A DNA stretch of 64,000 nucleotides from W0P28-013 sp051878315 (GCA_051878315.1 JBJEJW010000023.1:9040-73039); one strand, 5' to 3'; positions 16,581 to 26,260 are shown, numbered from the stretch's first letter. Program-made: numbers and translations. The notes: generated by a model from the letters alone, not told the origin.

Positions 16581-19500
16581 TTATTGCGCCATCAAATAAT
16601 ATTTTTCGAAACTGTTGCGAATATTCTCAGCCAACGGTCGCTGATGTGTGGCACAAGTGTAATAAATATTTTGCAACATGCCCAGATTTTGTTGCTGGCT
16701 CATTTCGCGCGACATGCGTCTGCGGTCTTTCTCCGGCAACGATTGTAACCAATCGAGGCGTTGATAGATTTCGGCAGTCAATGCATTGATGATTTCATCG
16801 CCTTTGGCATGTTCGCCAAGTTGATAATAATTATCAGCCAACATGGCCGAAGTATAGTCGTGCGGCACGGTGGTAGGCGGAATCACCTGCATGCAATAAT
16901 CCAACACTTCGAGAGCTTTGTCGTTTTGACCTTCGTCGATAAGCGCCTCGACCAGCGAGGCAAACATCATACGATGCGTACGGCACATACGCATAATGTT
17001 TTCATCAATATAAACATCGGGGTTATCAATGCCGCCGAATCGGAATTTGTGCATCATATTATCGTACATGGCTTCGGTATTGACCTTTTCACGTCCGCCG
17101 TTATCTATCGGCACCAAACGATAGCACAAGCCCTCGAGTTGCAGATATTTTTTGACATTCGGATAGAATTGTTCGCCAACAGTAACTGCGAAATACATCG
17201 GTCGTTCCCAATTGTTGGAGTTGATCATTTCCAGCACCATCATTTGCGATTTTTCGACAACGCGATTCAATTTGATATTCATTGTATCGACAATTTTATC
17301 GGCATCTTCGGGTTTTACCGTTCCGGTAGCCACTACTTGAGCGGCATCCACAGGCACTTCCATATTGCTTGCAAACATAGTGCCGATACCATCGCCAATC
17401 AATTCGGGTACGCGTACCAAATCCAAGGCTTGCTGCAACGGCATCGAGCCTCCGAATTGCGGATGATCTATCACACGCGACACATCAAGATGCCCCGAGA
17501 CATAATCTTTACGTTCCCAAGTAATAGGCAGCGGTGCCGATTCGTAAGCGCCACGTTTCATCTGGTCGATATACCAATCGGTGGACAAATACGATAAGTT
17601 ACATGCACGCATATCGGTACGCGTGCCTTCCACTTCCATATTATACCATACAGGGAAGGTATCGTTATCGCCATTGCAAAAATAGATGGCGTTCGGTGCG
17701 CAACTATTCAGGTAATTGGCACCAAAATCGCGACAAGTGTAACGTCCGCTGCGGTCGTGATCATCCCAGTTTTGCTGCGCCATCAGCGCCGGCACACCCA
17801 AGCAGAACAACGTGGAGAAAATGGCTGCAAGCGTTTTCGGCAACACTTTGCCGAGTCCTTTGGCCACGGCTGCCACACCCAAACCAATCCAAATGCAAAA
17901 AGCATAGAACGATCCGGCATACGCATAGTCGCGTTCGCGCGGTTGATAAGGCGTCTGGTTCAGATATATCACGATGGCAATGCCTGTCATGAAAAACAGA
18001 GTGAACGTTACCCAAAAACTTTGTGTGCCTTTTTTGCCACCGGCCAACTGCCACACGATGCCCAAAATGCCCAACAGCAACGGCAACATGAAGTAGCGGT
18101 TGTGTCCTTTGTTATTTTTGAGCGAATCGGGCATTTGCGATTGGTCGCAAAGCATGGCGTTGTCGATGAAATCGAAACCGGTAATCCAATTGCCATGATC
18201 AAGTTCGCCATGTCCTTGAATGTCGTTTTGACGACCGCTGAAGTTCCACATAAAATATCGCCAATACATGAAATTCAGTTGGTAACCGAAGAAAAAGCGC
18301 AAGTTTTCGCCAAACGTCGGACAAACGATTTTTTCCTTGCGCCCGCAGCGATCGACTTCGATGCGTTTGCCTTTGATGTTTGCCCACGATTTATACGCTT
18401 CGACATGCGCGCCTTTCGTGCTATACATGCGCGGGAACAACATCATGAAACGCTCGTCCATCTTGTAGCCGCGATGGCGGTAACCGGCCACGACATATTG
18501 GTCTTTCTCGCCCGGTTCGGTCTTCTCCTTGCAAATCCAGATGGGCGAGCCCTCTTTCTCCTCGGGAACACAAACATTGCCCTGAATAGTCAATTTTTCG
18601 GGCGCCGAATAGACCGCGCCATAAAAGAGCGGACGATCGCCATATTGTTCGCGGTTCAGGTAATATTGCAGCGAGAAAACGTCCTCCGGCGAGTTCTGAT
18701 CCATCGGAGTATTAGCCATCGAGCGGATGACAATCATCGCATACGAGGCATAACCTATCAACATCACCGTAGCGCACAGCACGATGGTATTCATCCAGCG
18801 ACGGCTGACATTTTTGTACAAGAACAAAAAGACACACAACGCCACAATAATCAATATGCCAAGTATAATGCCATTGCCGAGGAATGGCACACCTATCAAC
18901 GTCAGTGCCACAACAAAAGCGATTTTCGCACGCACGTCATTCGTCCCGAACTGTGTTTCGTAAATTGCCCACACGAGTGCGGCTATGGCCAACACCATAT
19001 AAATAATCAAACCGGTATTGAACGGACAGCCCAACACATTGGTAAACAGCAGTTCGAACCAACTTGCCACTTTCACAAAACCGGGAATCAGTCCATACAA
19101 CACCGCCGCCAAAATGGCAACCGATGCCGCCAATGCTACACACACACCTTTGAAATTCGGCGTGTATTTTTTGAAATAATAGACCAATACAATGGCAGGA
19201 ATAGCCAACAAGTTCAACAAATGCACACCGATACTCAAGCCCATCAGATAAGCAATAAGTATCAACCAGCGGTCGGATGTTGGCGACGTTACTTCGCTAT
19301 CTTCCCATTTCAGTATCAGCCAAAAGACAACCGCCGTAAAAAACGACGAATAGGCATAAACCTCGCCTTCGACGGCCGAGAACCAAAACGTGTCGGAAAA
19401 TGTATAAGCCAAAGCTCCAACGATACCCGAACCAAGAATCGCAACGGCTTTTGCAGCCGATATTTCTTGATTAGCATCGGTTACCAACACCTTGCGCGCC

Positions 19501-19799
19501 AAATGCGTAATCGTCCAGAACAAAAACAAGATGGTAAATGCACTGCACAATGCCGACATGGCATTGACCAACGGAGCCACCTGCGACGGATCTGATGCCA
19601 AAAGAGTAAACAAACGCGCCGTCATCATAAAAAACGGTGCTCCGGGCGGATGACCCACTTCCAATTTGAAGGCAGATGAGATAAATTCGCCGCAGTCCCA
19701 AAAACTGGCTGTCGGTTCTATCGTCAGCAGATAAGTGGCTGCCGCAACGGCAAACACCAACCACCCCACGATATTGTTCCACAATTTGAATCGTTTCAT
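16581..19799 (-). CDS. DUF2723-family protein, probable protein O-mannosyltransferase
   Basis: This is a 1072-residue inner-membrane protein. The N-terminal third is multispanning and opens with the family signature WDCGEFISSAFKLEVGHPPG (residues ~35-54), whose acidic Asp-Glu pair is the likely catalytic site of a GT-C fold. The middle has further helices (LLGILGIVWQLAG; YAYAGSFYAFCIWIGLG), and the last ~400 residues are soluble with TPR-like helices. The human homologue TMEM260 is a protein O-mannosyltransferase, and Bacteroidota glycosylate many exported proteins on Ser/Thr, so this role is likely here. It follows nadB by 40 bp in the same direction. Confidence 0.82.
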   Translation of the reverse strand: MKRFKLWNNIVGWLVFAVAAATYLLTIEPTASFWDCGEFISSAFKLEVGHPPGAPFFMMTARLFTLLASDPSQVAPLVNAMSALCSAFTILFLFWTITHLARKVLVTDANQEISAAKAVAILGSGIVGALAYTFSDTFWFSAVEGEVYAYSSFFTAVVFWLILKWEDSEVTSPTSDRWLILIAYLMGLSIGVHLLNLLAIPAIVLVYYFKKYTPNFKGVCVALAASVAILAAVLYGLIPGFVKVASWFELLFTNVLGCPFNTGLIIYMVLAIAALVWAIYETQFGTNDVRAKIAFVVALTLIGVPFLGNGIILGILIIVALCVFLFLYKNVSRRWMNTIVLCATVMLIGYASYAMIVIRSMANTPMDQNSPEDVFSLQYYLNREQYGDRPLFYGAVYSAPEKLTIQGNVCVPEEKEGSPIWICKEKTEPGEKDQYVVAGYRHRGYKMDERFMMLFPRMYSTKGAHVEAYKSWANIKGKRIEVDRCGRKEKIVCPTFGENLRFFFGYQLNFMYWRYFMWNFSGRQNDIQGHGELDHGNWITGFDFIDNAMLCDQSQMPDSLKNNKGHNRYFMLPLLLGILGIVWQLAGGKKGTQSFWVTFTLFFMTGIAIVIYLNQTPYQPRERDYAYAGSFYAFCIWIGLGVAAVAKGLGKVLPKTLAAIFSTLFCLGVPALMAQQNWDDHDRSGRYTCRDFGANYLNSCAPNAIYFCNGDNDTFPVWYNMEVEGTRTDMRACNLSYLSTDWYIDQMKRGAYESAPLPITWERKDYVSGHLDVSRVIDHPQFGGSMPLQQALDLVRVPELIGDGIGTMFASNMEVPVDAAQVVATGTVKPEDADKIVDTMNIKLNRVVEKSQMMVLEMINSNNWERPMYFAVTVGEQFYPNVKKYLQLEGLCYRLVPIDNGGREKVNTEAMYDNMMHKFRFGGIDNPDVYIDENIMRMCRTHRMMFASLVEALIDEGQNDKALEVLDYCMQVIPPTTVPHDYTSAMLADNYYQLGEHAKGDEIINALTAEIYQRLDWLQSLPEKDRRRMSREMSQQQNLGMLQNIYYTCATHQRPLAENIRNSFEKYYLMAQ

Positions 19800-19839
19800 A
19801 AAAATTTGTCAATTATTGATTTGATGATAATTTATAATT

Positions 19840-21420
19840 TCAGTTTTTCGAGTGCGGATAATCAATCGTATAATGCAAACCGCGACTCTCTTTGCGTTCG
19901 AGTGCTTGACGCGTTATCAGATAACCTACATTTATCATGTTACGCAACTCGCAAATATCTTTCGTGGCCTTGACGCGCTTGAATAGATCTTCCGTTTCCT
20001 CGTAAAGCAGGTCGAGTCGTTCCCACGCACGACGGAGCCGCACGTCGCTGCGCACAATGCCGACATAGGTGCTCATAATCTGCCCTACCTCTTTCACGTC
20101 TTGCGCTATCAGCACTTTTTCTTCGTTGCTCATAGTGCCTTCGTCGTTCCATTCCGGCACTTTTTCGTTGAAATCGTATTGGTCAATGACACTCAAACTA
20201 TGCTTGGCAGCTGCGTCGGCATACACTACGGCTTCTATCAACGAATTGCTGGCCAAGCGGTTACCGCCGTGCAAACCCGTACACGAACATTCGCCCACAG
20301 CGTAAAGCCGTTGAATACTCGAGCAAGCGTCCAAATCGACCTTGATGCCGCCACACATATAATGCGCACTCGGCACTACGGGAATATACTCGCGCGTGAT
20401 GTCGATACCGATGCTCAAGCACTTAGCATAGATGTTCGGGAAATGATGTTTTGTTTCTTCGGGGTCTTTGTGCGTAACATCGAGGCAAACGTGGTCGAGC
20501 GCATGAATTTTCATCTCGTTATCGATGGCACGTGCCACAATGTCGCGCGGTGCGAGGCTCAAACGTTTATCATATTTTTGCATGAATTCTTCGCCATTTG
20601 GCAAACGCAAAATACCGCCATAGCCACGCATGGCTTCCGTGATGAGATAAGCCGGATGCGTTTCTGCCGGGTTGAACAACACCGTCGGGTGGAATTGTAC
20701 AAATTCCATATCCTTAACTTTGCCTTTGGCGCGATAAACCATGGCAATGCCGTCGCCTGTGGCGATATTCGGATTCGACGTGGTGGCGTAAACCGCACCT
20801 GTGCCGCCCGTGGCCATCAGCGTAATTTTCGACAGATAAGTATCGATTTTCCCTGTTTCGGGATTCAAGACGTATGCACCGTAACATTCGATGTCGGGTG
20901 TACGACGCGTAACACGCTGTCCGAGATGGTGTTGCGTAATTATCTCTACGGCGAAATGGTTTTCCAGCACTTCGATATCGGGATTGGAACGCACGGCAGC
21001 CATCAGCCCGCGCTGAATTTCGGCTCCCGTATCGTCGGCATGGTGCAAAATGCGAAACTCGGAATGTCCGCCCTCGCGATGTAAATCGAACTGCCCGTCA
21101 TCTTTTTTGTCGAAATTCACGCCCCAACTGACCAATTCGGCAATTTGTGCCGGCGCATTGCGCACTACTTGTTCCACGGCGGCACGGTCGCTAATCCAGT
21201 CACCGGCCACCATCGTGTCCTCAATGTGTTTTTCAAAATCGTCGACCAACAAATTCGTTACCGACGCTATGCCGCCTTGCGCTTTGGCAGTATTGGCTTC
21301 CTCCAGAGTTGTTTTACATACAATAGCGATTTTACCTTTGTGTGCACGCACCACTTTCAACGCGAAACTCATGCCGGCAATGCCGCCACCAATAACCAAA
21401 AAATCAAATTTTCGTACCAT
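19840..21420 (-). CDS. nadB: L-aspartate oxidase
   Basis: This flavoenzyme (526 residues) makes iminoaspartate from aspartate, the first step of de novo NAD synthesis. The FAD site is VIGGGIAGMSFAL, and the family blocks AKAQGGIAS, RRTPDIECYGAYVLN, ATGGTGAVYATTSNP and YAVGECSCTGLHGGNRLASNS are all present. The latter with HGGNRLASNS is diagnostic of NadB and the succinate dehydrogenase flavoprotein group. The length is normal. nadA and nadC are not adjacent here. A promoter lies about 88 bp upstream. Confidence 0.92.
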   Translation of the reverse strand: MVRKFDFLVIGGGIAGMSFALKVVRAHKGKIAIVCKTTLEEANTAKAQGGIASVTNLLVDDFEKHIEDTMVAGDWISDRAAVEQVVRNAPAQIAELVSWGVNFDKKDDGQFDLHREGGHSEFRILHHADDTGAEIQRGLMAAVRSNPDIEVLENHFAVEIITQHHLGQRVTRRTPDIECYGAYVLNPETGKIDTYLSKITLMATGGTGAVYATTSNPNIATGDGIAMVYRAKGKVKDMEFVQFHPTVLFNPAETHPAYLITEAMRGYGGILRLPNGEEFMQKYDKRLSLAPRDIVARAIDNEMKIHALDHVCLDVTHKDPEETKHHFPNIYAKCLSIGIDITREYIPVVPSAHYMCGGIKVDLDACSSIQRLYAVGECSCTGLHGGNRLASNSLIEAVVYADAAAKHSLSVIDQYDFNEKVPEWNDEGTMSNEEKVLIAQDVKEVGQIMSTYVGIVRSDVRLRRAWERLDLLYEETEDLFKRVKATKDICELRNMINVGYLITRQALERKESRGLHYTIDYPHSKN

Positions 21421-21507
21421 TTGGTATCACGTTTCTATTTCAGAAACAACTTATTTTATTGATTCACAACAAATTGCCACCAACAGAAATTAAATGGCAT
21501 TAACTTT

Positions 21508-21538
21508 CAAAGTTAAGTCTTTTATTTCAAACAGCAAA
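21508..21538 (-). promoter_or_regulatory. Promoter for nadB
   Basis: Minus-strand TAACTTTG (21515-21508) with TTTG (21538-21535) 19 bp upstream. This leaves a leader of about 80 bases; no known NAD-linked riboswitch structure was recognised in it. Confidence 0.45.
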
Positions 21539-21664
21539 GCAAATCGTATTTTTTAACCAAATTAACCACTTTGACAATGGGAATGACATAGGTGTTGCAC
21601 AAAAAACATATCAACACACCATAATTTTGTTATTTTTTTAACTCTTTGTTAAGAAAATTCTTAC

Positions 21665-21672
21665 TATCTTTG
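21665..21672 (+). promoter_or_regulatory. -7 box for the lipoprotein/OmpA unit
   Basis: TATCTTTG matches TAnnTTTG and is followed by GC, 26 bp before the ATG at 21698. A TTTG at 21645-21648 is 16 bp upstream, closer than usual. A second -7-like box, TAATTTTG, is at 21622-21629. Confidence 0.45.
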
Positions 21673-21697
21673 CAAGTTGAAAAGAAATTTTTACATC

Positions 21698-23434
21698 ATG
21701 AACAAACATTTTTCATTAGGATTATGTGTCGCCCTTTGCGGGTTAAGTGCCTGTACTACAGACATTGACATGAACAAAATGTCAACCGACATTGCCTACG
21801 GCACCTCACTGGTGATTCCGGTCGGAACGGCACATACGACCGTTGCCAAGTTATTGGATTTCATCAATAGCGATGCCATTCTCCAAGATAGTACACTCAA
21901 CACCTGCGTACTATGGACACGCGATACCATTCGCATCAATACCGACAACGTGTCGGCCGGCGACTTCACCAAGAGTCTTATCAGTTCGAGCACCATGCAC
22001 ATCGCTCGCAAACTCGGCATCGACATACCGGCCGGTACGTCGTACACACTTCCTATACGCGATGAGGGTTACTCGTTCAGCGACGTCAACGAAGTGCTGG
22101 ATTTCGACTACAATCACTACAAATCCGATGGCACCGTCGATCAACGCATCGACAGCATCGATGTAACACAAGCCGAATTGCACGTCGTCATCGAAGCCAA
22201 CGATTTGGAATTGTCGGAAAGCAACTATTTGCGCATCGACATCGACTTCCCAACGGTACCGAGTTTGGAGTCCAAGCAATACATAGTAACACACACGCCC
22301 TGCTCTATCGATGACGAAGTATATGATTTTCAAGTACATTTCCAAGGCGACAGCACAAAAGTCGGCATGGTGGCTACCTACACTTTCATATCGGACGGCA
22401 CGATGCAAATATCCGATGCATCGCAAATTACACTCAACACGCAATTCCGTTTTGTCGATTACAATAGGGTGTGGGGTTACTTCGGGCGCGACGAAGTGAT
22501 TACCAGCGACGACGTCATACAAAAAATCCCGACACGTTTCTTCGAGGGCGAAGCCTTCAAAGGCAACAAACTACTGTTCAGTAATCCGCGCGTGCGTTTC
22601 GACATCGAAAGCAACGTCGGATTCCCCATGGATTTCACTGTACTGACAATGAAAGCCGTAGATGCCGAAGGTACCACGGTTGAAGCCGAATTTATGGAAA
22701 ACGGACATGCATCGCCTTCATGTGTCATACCGCTGCGCAAACCGCAAAACGAGTGCGACACATCGCTGAATACACGCATTTTCGACAATGTGGACGGACA
22801 CACCGAGCGCTTGTTTGAAATAACGCCGAAACAATTTGTGTACACATTCCAAGTACAGCGCACCAAACTAACCAGCCCCGAAGGCAGTTGGGATTGGCAA
22901 CACTATTTGTGTAACCCGCCGCGCATCAACATGTATATCATGGCCGAAATTCCGTTCCAATTCAATCCAACTTCCTACTATCAGTACAGCGACACCATCG
23001 CCTGCGACATCGAAACATTGACAGGAACACACGGTTTCCCGAATGAAATCACCGTTGAGCAACTCAACTTAAGTTTCCGCTACACGAATAAACTCCCCGT
23101 CAAAGCACGCGCACACGCAGTAATGCTCGACTCGCTTGATGCGCCCGTATTCACAAGCGCCGAATTTCCGTTAGATGCTGCGCCTGTCGATAACGAAGGC
23201 CGAACCACCGGCTCGACAGATGGCGAATTTCGCATGGAATTTACCGGCGATGACATTGCCACCATTTGGACAGCAAAAAGTGTAGTCATTGTCGTCAAAG
23301 TCGATGCCCAAACCCCTGAAAACGACATGATTTACTTCAGTCTCGATGACGAACTGACCATTCATGTAGCACTCTTTGTCAAAGGGAATATGCAAACCGA
23401 CCTCGACACTATCAGTAACATTTTTAATAAATAA
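21698..23434 (+). CDS. Large lipoprotein of unknown function
   Basis: This is a 578-residue lipoprotein; MNKHFSLGLCVALCGLSAC gives a lipobox with Cys19. I choose the ATG at 21698 because it begins the signal peptide and follows the promoter box. The body is rich in beta-strands and acidic residues and seems to hold several sandwich-like domains, with no catalytic motif seen. Only 6 bp separate it from the DUF5723/OmpA gene, so the two are surely co-transcribed and may form a cell-surface assembly. I do not recognise the family. Confidence 0.75.
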   Translation: MNKHFSLGLCVALCGLSACTTDIDMNKMSTDIAYGTSLVIPVGTAHTTVAKLLDFINSDAILQDSTLNTCVLWTRDTIRINTDNVSAGDFTKSLISSSTMHIARKLGIDIPAGTSYTLPIRDEGYSFSDVNEVLDFDYNHYKSDGTVDQRIDSIDVTQAELHVVIEANDLELSESNYLRIDIDFPTVPSLESKQYIVTHTPCSIDDEVYDFQVHFQGDSTKVGMVATYTFISDGTMQISDASQITLNTQFRFVDYNRVWGYFGRDEVITSDDVIQKIPTRFFEGEAFKGNKLLFSNPRVRFDIESNVGFPMDFTVLTMKAVDAEGTTVEAEFMENGHASPSCVIPLRKPQNECDTSLNTRIFDNVDGHTERLFEITPKQFVYTFQVQRTKLTSPEGSWDWQHYLCNPPRINMYIMAEIPFQFNPTSYYQYSDTIACDIETLTGTHGFPNEITVEQLNLSFRYTNKLPVKARAHAVMLDSLDAPVFTSAEFPLDAAPVDNEGRTTGSTDGEFRMEFTGDDIATIWTAKSVVIVVKVDAQTPENDMIYFSLDDELTIHVALFVKGNMQTDLDTISNIFNK

Positions 23435-23440
23435 GCCGGT

Positions 23441-26077
23441 ATGAAGACAAAAAAAATATTTGCTATTTTGGCAACAAGTCTTTGTATAGCCTCCGCAACG
23501 GTGGCCGAGACAAACACTTATTATTTCATGGACGAAATACCGATGCGCAGTTCCATGAACCCGGCCTTTATGCCAAACACGAAATTTTATCTTGATTTCA
23601 TTTTCTTACCGAATTTATCGTTGAGTGTCGGCAACAATTCGTTTGCTTTGAAAGATGCCATCTTCGAACACGATGGTCAAATGGTAACAGCCTTGCATCC
23701 ATCGCAAAGCGTTGACCAACTCTACAAACACATCAAACGCACCACGTCGTTCGATATGGATCTGAATATCAATATTTTAGAATTCGGTTTCCGTTTCCGC
23801 GAGCGCAACTATCTGACCTTTGGGCTCGGTGTCAACGTTGATGGAGGTCTGTTTCTGCCACGCGATCTATTCAAATTGGCATTATATGGCACACCCGACG
23901 AATTTGGCATTAATTCGTTCAATTTCAAACGTACCGGGCTGAATCTGACTGCTTACAGCGAATTTGGCGTTGGCTATATGCGTCGCATCAACGAGCAATG
24001 GACAGTCGGTGGCAAACTGAGTTTGCTGATGGGCTACGCCGGTGCCACCTCGAAAGTACGCAATCTACAACTCGACGCCTCGCGCGACGCATGGGACGTT
24101 ACCGCCGATGCCGACATCTACGCTTCGGTGCCGGTAACCTTTGATACAAAAGACGACGGTTCCATCGACTTTGGGTCGATAAGTCCGTACGACGATGTCA
24201 TGGACTACGTCAAAATGTTGTACAAACCGGCAGGACACGGTGCCTCACTCGACGTGGGTTTCACCTACGAGCCTATCAAATATTTAGTTATTTCAGGCGC
24301 CATCACCGATCTCGGATTCATCTATTGGCACGACAACATCATCGGAGGCCAACTCGATGGCACTTACCATTTTACTGGCATCACGTGGGAACCCGGCGAC
24401 AGTCTCAACCTACAACAATTAGGCCAAGATGCACTCGACGCATTCCAATTCAAATCAACGCAAAATCAGAAAGGCTTCGCCCAAATGATGCACGGCAACT
24501 TCAACGCCGCCATCGAATACGGCATACTGAAAAACAAAATCAGTTTCGGTCTGCTGTCGCACATGCGTTTCAACGCACAACGTGTTACCGAAGAAGTAAC
24601 GCTGGCAGCCAATTTCCGTCCGCTCGACTGGCTGAAAGCCTATCTGACCTACTCGTTCGTCAACAGTCGTTGGAATAATATCGGTTTAGGATTAAACCTG
24701 CGCGTCGGCATGTTCAACATGTTCCTCGCCATGGATTATATTCCACTGAATTGGGCTAAAATGACAGTCGCCGAAGGTGGCAACACCATACCCATTCCAT
24801 ACGGTACGCAATGCGTCAATGTGCAAATGGGCATGAACTGGAATATCGGCCGCGACAGTAGCGATAAAGACCGCGACGGCGTGAAAAACAGCGAAGATCA
24901 ATGTCCCGGAACACCAATCAAACAACTCCGCAAACTCTGTCCCGACATCAAACGCAAGCACTTTGTCGATTCGGTCGGTTGCTTGCTCGACGAAGACCAA
25001 GATGGCGTACCCGACTGCTACGATCAATGTCCCGGAACACCTTTCGGCTGGCCTGTCGATTCGGTCGGATGCCCGTTTGATGATGATATGGACGGCGTGT
25101 ACAACTATGCCGATAGTTGTCCGAACACCCCGATTGGCGTGCTGGTCGATTCGAAAGGTTGCCCGCTCGACGAAGACCAAGACGGAGTGCCCGACTATCT
25201 CGACCAATGTCCTGATACACCGCTGGGCGTGCAAGTCGATGAAAACGGTTGCCCAATAGATCAAGACGGTGACGGCGTACCCGATCACCTTGACAAATGT
25301 CCTGACACGCCACGAGGTGTACAAGTTGATTCCGATGGTTGTCCCGTTGATACCGACGGCGATAGTGTACCCGACTATCTCGACCAGTGTCCCAACACGC
25401 CGGCCGGCGTACAAGTTGATGCAACAGGCTGTCCGCTCGACCAAGACGGCGACGGCGTACCCGACTATCTCGACAAATGTCCAAATACACCTGCCGACGC
25501 ATTCGCCTCTATTGACGAAAACGGCTGTCCGAAAGATACCGACGGCGATGGTGTGCCCGACTATCTCGATAAATGCCCGACAACCGCCGGCACGGTCGAT
25601 AATCACGGTTGCCCCGAACTGAAACGCGAAGTACGAAACTTGTTCAAACGCGCCATGCAGGGCATTCAATTTGAAACAGGCAAAGATGTCATTCTGCCAA
25701 AATCATTCCCCATTTTGGACGACATCGCCAAAGTGATGTTCGAAAATCCGACATTCAACCTCACCATCAACGGACACACCGACGACGTCGGCGATGATAA
25801 TGCCAACATGATTTTGTCGGAAAAACGTGCTGCATCGGTACGTCGCTACCTCGTTGGCAAAGGCATCGACGAACGTCGCATGACCTCGAACGGATTTGGC
25901 GAAACAATGCCAATAGCCGACAACAAAACAAAAGCCGGACGCGCACAAAATCGTCGTGTAGAATTCCTCGTTACCTATGAAGAAATCTCTTACGAAAAAA
26001 TCGTTAATCCGGAATTGCAGGATCTGCAAAACACCACACCGGAAACACCAAACGCACCGGCAGATACATTAAAATAA
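23441..26077 (+). CDS. DUF5723 / TSP3-repeat / OmpA outer-membrane protein
   Basis: It has 878 residues with three parts. Residues 1-22 are a signal peptide. About 25-470 resemble the DUF5723 beta-barrel (MRSSMNPAFMPN early; FGLGVNVDGGLFLPRDLF). Residues 475-724 are eight thrombospondin type-3 repeats with D-x-D-x-D-G-V-P-D calcium loops and one Cys pair per repeat. About 731-850 form an OmpA C-terminal domain that binds peptidoglycan (FETGKDVILP; NGHTDDVGDD; LSEKRAASVRRYL; NRRVEF). This makes a calcium-stiffened rod linking an outer-membrane barrel to the wall. The C-terminal tail is Pro/Thr-rich. It is followed by a strong terminator. Confidence 0.85.
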   Translation: MKTKKIFAILATSLCIASATVAETNTYYFMDEIPMRSSMNPAFMPNTKFYLDFIFLPNLSLSVGNNSFALKDAIFEHDGQMVTALHPSQSVDQLYKHIKRTTSFDMDLNINILEFGFRFRERNYLTFGLGVNVDGGLFLPRDLFKLALYGTPDEFGINSFNFKRTGLNLTAYSEFGVGYMRRINEQWTVGGKLSLLMGYAGATSKVRNLQLDASRDAWDVTADADIYASVPVTFDTKDDGSIDFGSISPYDDVMDYVKMLYKPAGHGASLDVGFTYEPIKYLVISGAITDLGFIYWHDNIIGGQLDGTYHFTGITWEPGDSLNLQQLGQDALDAFQFKSTQNQKGFAQMMHGNFNAAIEYGILKNKISFGLLSHMRFNAQRVTEEVTLAANFRPLDWLKAYLTYSFVNSRWNNIGLGLNLRVGMFNMFLAMDYIPLNWAKMTVAEGGNTIPIPYGTQCVNVQMGMNWNIGRDSSDKDRDGVKNSEDQCPGTPIKQLRKLCPDIKRKHFVDSVGCLLDEDQDGVPDCYDQCPGTPFGWPVDSVGCPFDDDMDGVYNYADSCPNTPIGVLVDSKGCPLDEDQDGVPDYLDQCPDTPLGVQVDENGCPIDQDGDGVPDHLDKCPDTPRGVQVDSDGCPVDTDGDSVPDYLDQCPNTPAGVQVDATGCPLDQDGDGVPDYLDKCPNTPADAFASIDENGCPKDTDGDGVPDYLDKCPTTAGTVDNHGCPELKREVRNLFKRAMQGIQFETGKDVILPKSFPILDDIAKVMFENPTFNLTINGHTDDVGDDNANMILSEKRAASVRRYLVGKGIDERRMTSNGFGETMPIADNKTKAGRAQNRRVEFLVTYEEISYEKIVNPELQDLQNTTPETPNAPADTLK
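24863..25612 (+). repeat. Eight in-frame thrombospondin type-3 repeats
   Basis: About 90-base units inside the OmpA-family gene encode D[QKT]DGDGVPDYLD[QK]CP-like blocks, each ending GC. The first repeat is stretched by an insert of about 12 residues. The unit before the last one has a two-residue insertion. DNA identity is highest among the middle repeats. Confidence 0.85.
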
Positions 26078-26087
26078 TTGGATAACG

Positions 26088-26122
26088 AAATAGGGAAATC
26101 TTGCAAGATTTCCCTATTTTTT
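26088..26122 (+). terminator. Terminator after the OmpA-family gene
   Basis: Near-perfect palindrome AAATAGGGAAATCTTGC / GCAAGATTTCCCTATTT, centred near 26103 and followed by TTT, 11 bp after the stop codon. Confidence 0.8.
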
Positions 26123-26134
26123 AACCATGATATA

Positions 26135-26163
26135 CAAAAAAAAACCCTGCCATTGCAGGGTTT
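26135..26163 (-). terminator. Terminator of tRNA-His
   Basis: AAACCCTGC (26142-26150) and GCAGGGTTT (26155-26163) form a stem with a 4-base loop. A run of T follows on the minus strand (A run 26135-26143), just past the tRNA 3' end. Confidence 0.8.
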
Positions 26164-26169
26164 CGCAGG

Positions 26170-26244
26170 GGTGGAAGATGGGACTCGAACCCACGACATT
26201 CAGAACCACAATCTGACGCTCTAACCAACTGAACTACATCCACC
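26170..26244 (-). tRNA. tRNA-His (anticodon GTG)
   Basis: The minus strand folds as a cloverleaf. It has the extra 5' G (G-1) opposite C73 typical of tRNA-His, the acceptor GTGGATG, a D arm with AGTTGG, an anticodon loop TTGTGGT giving GTG, and a T loop TTCGAGT. CCA is not encoded. The acceptor has a U-U opposition at position 6-67. A promoter lies upstream and a terminator downstream, so it is a single-gene unit. Confidence 0.93.
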
Positions 26245-26260
26245 ATCGGTTTTGCGGTTG

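Noticed and set aside
17757..19595. A 612-codon open frame on the plus strand inside the DUF2723 gene
   Set aside because: It lies antisense to a clear multispanning protein, has no family features, and is His/Gln/Arg-rich as expected from reading a biased coding sequence backwards.
20101..21084. A 327-codon open frame on the plus strand inside nadB
   Set aside because: nadB is unmistakable on the other strand and the plus frame resembles no protein.
24863..25612. Regular ~90-base repeats considered as a CRISPR-like array
   Set aside because: The repeats are in frame, differ in length by codons, and encode calcium-binding loops; there are no unique spacers.
24692..25669. A 325-codon open frame on the minus strand across the TSP3 repeats
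   Set aside because: It mirrors the repeated Asp/Gly/Val/Pro codons of the real gene on the plus strand; the pseudo-repeats come from the DNA repeats.
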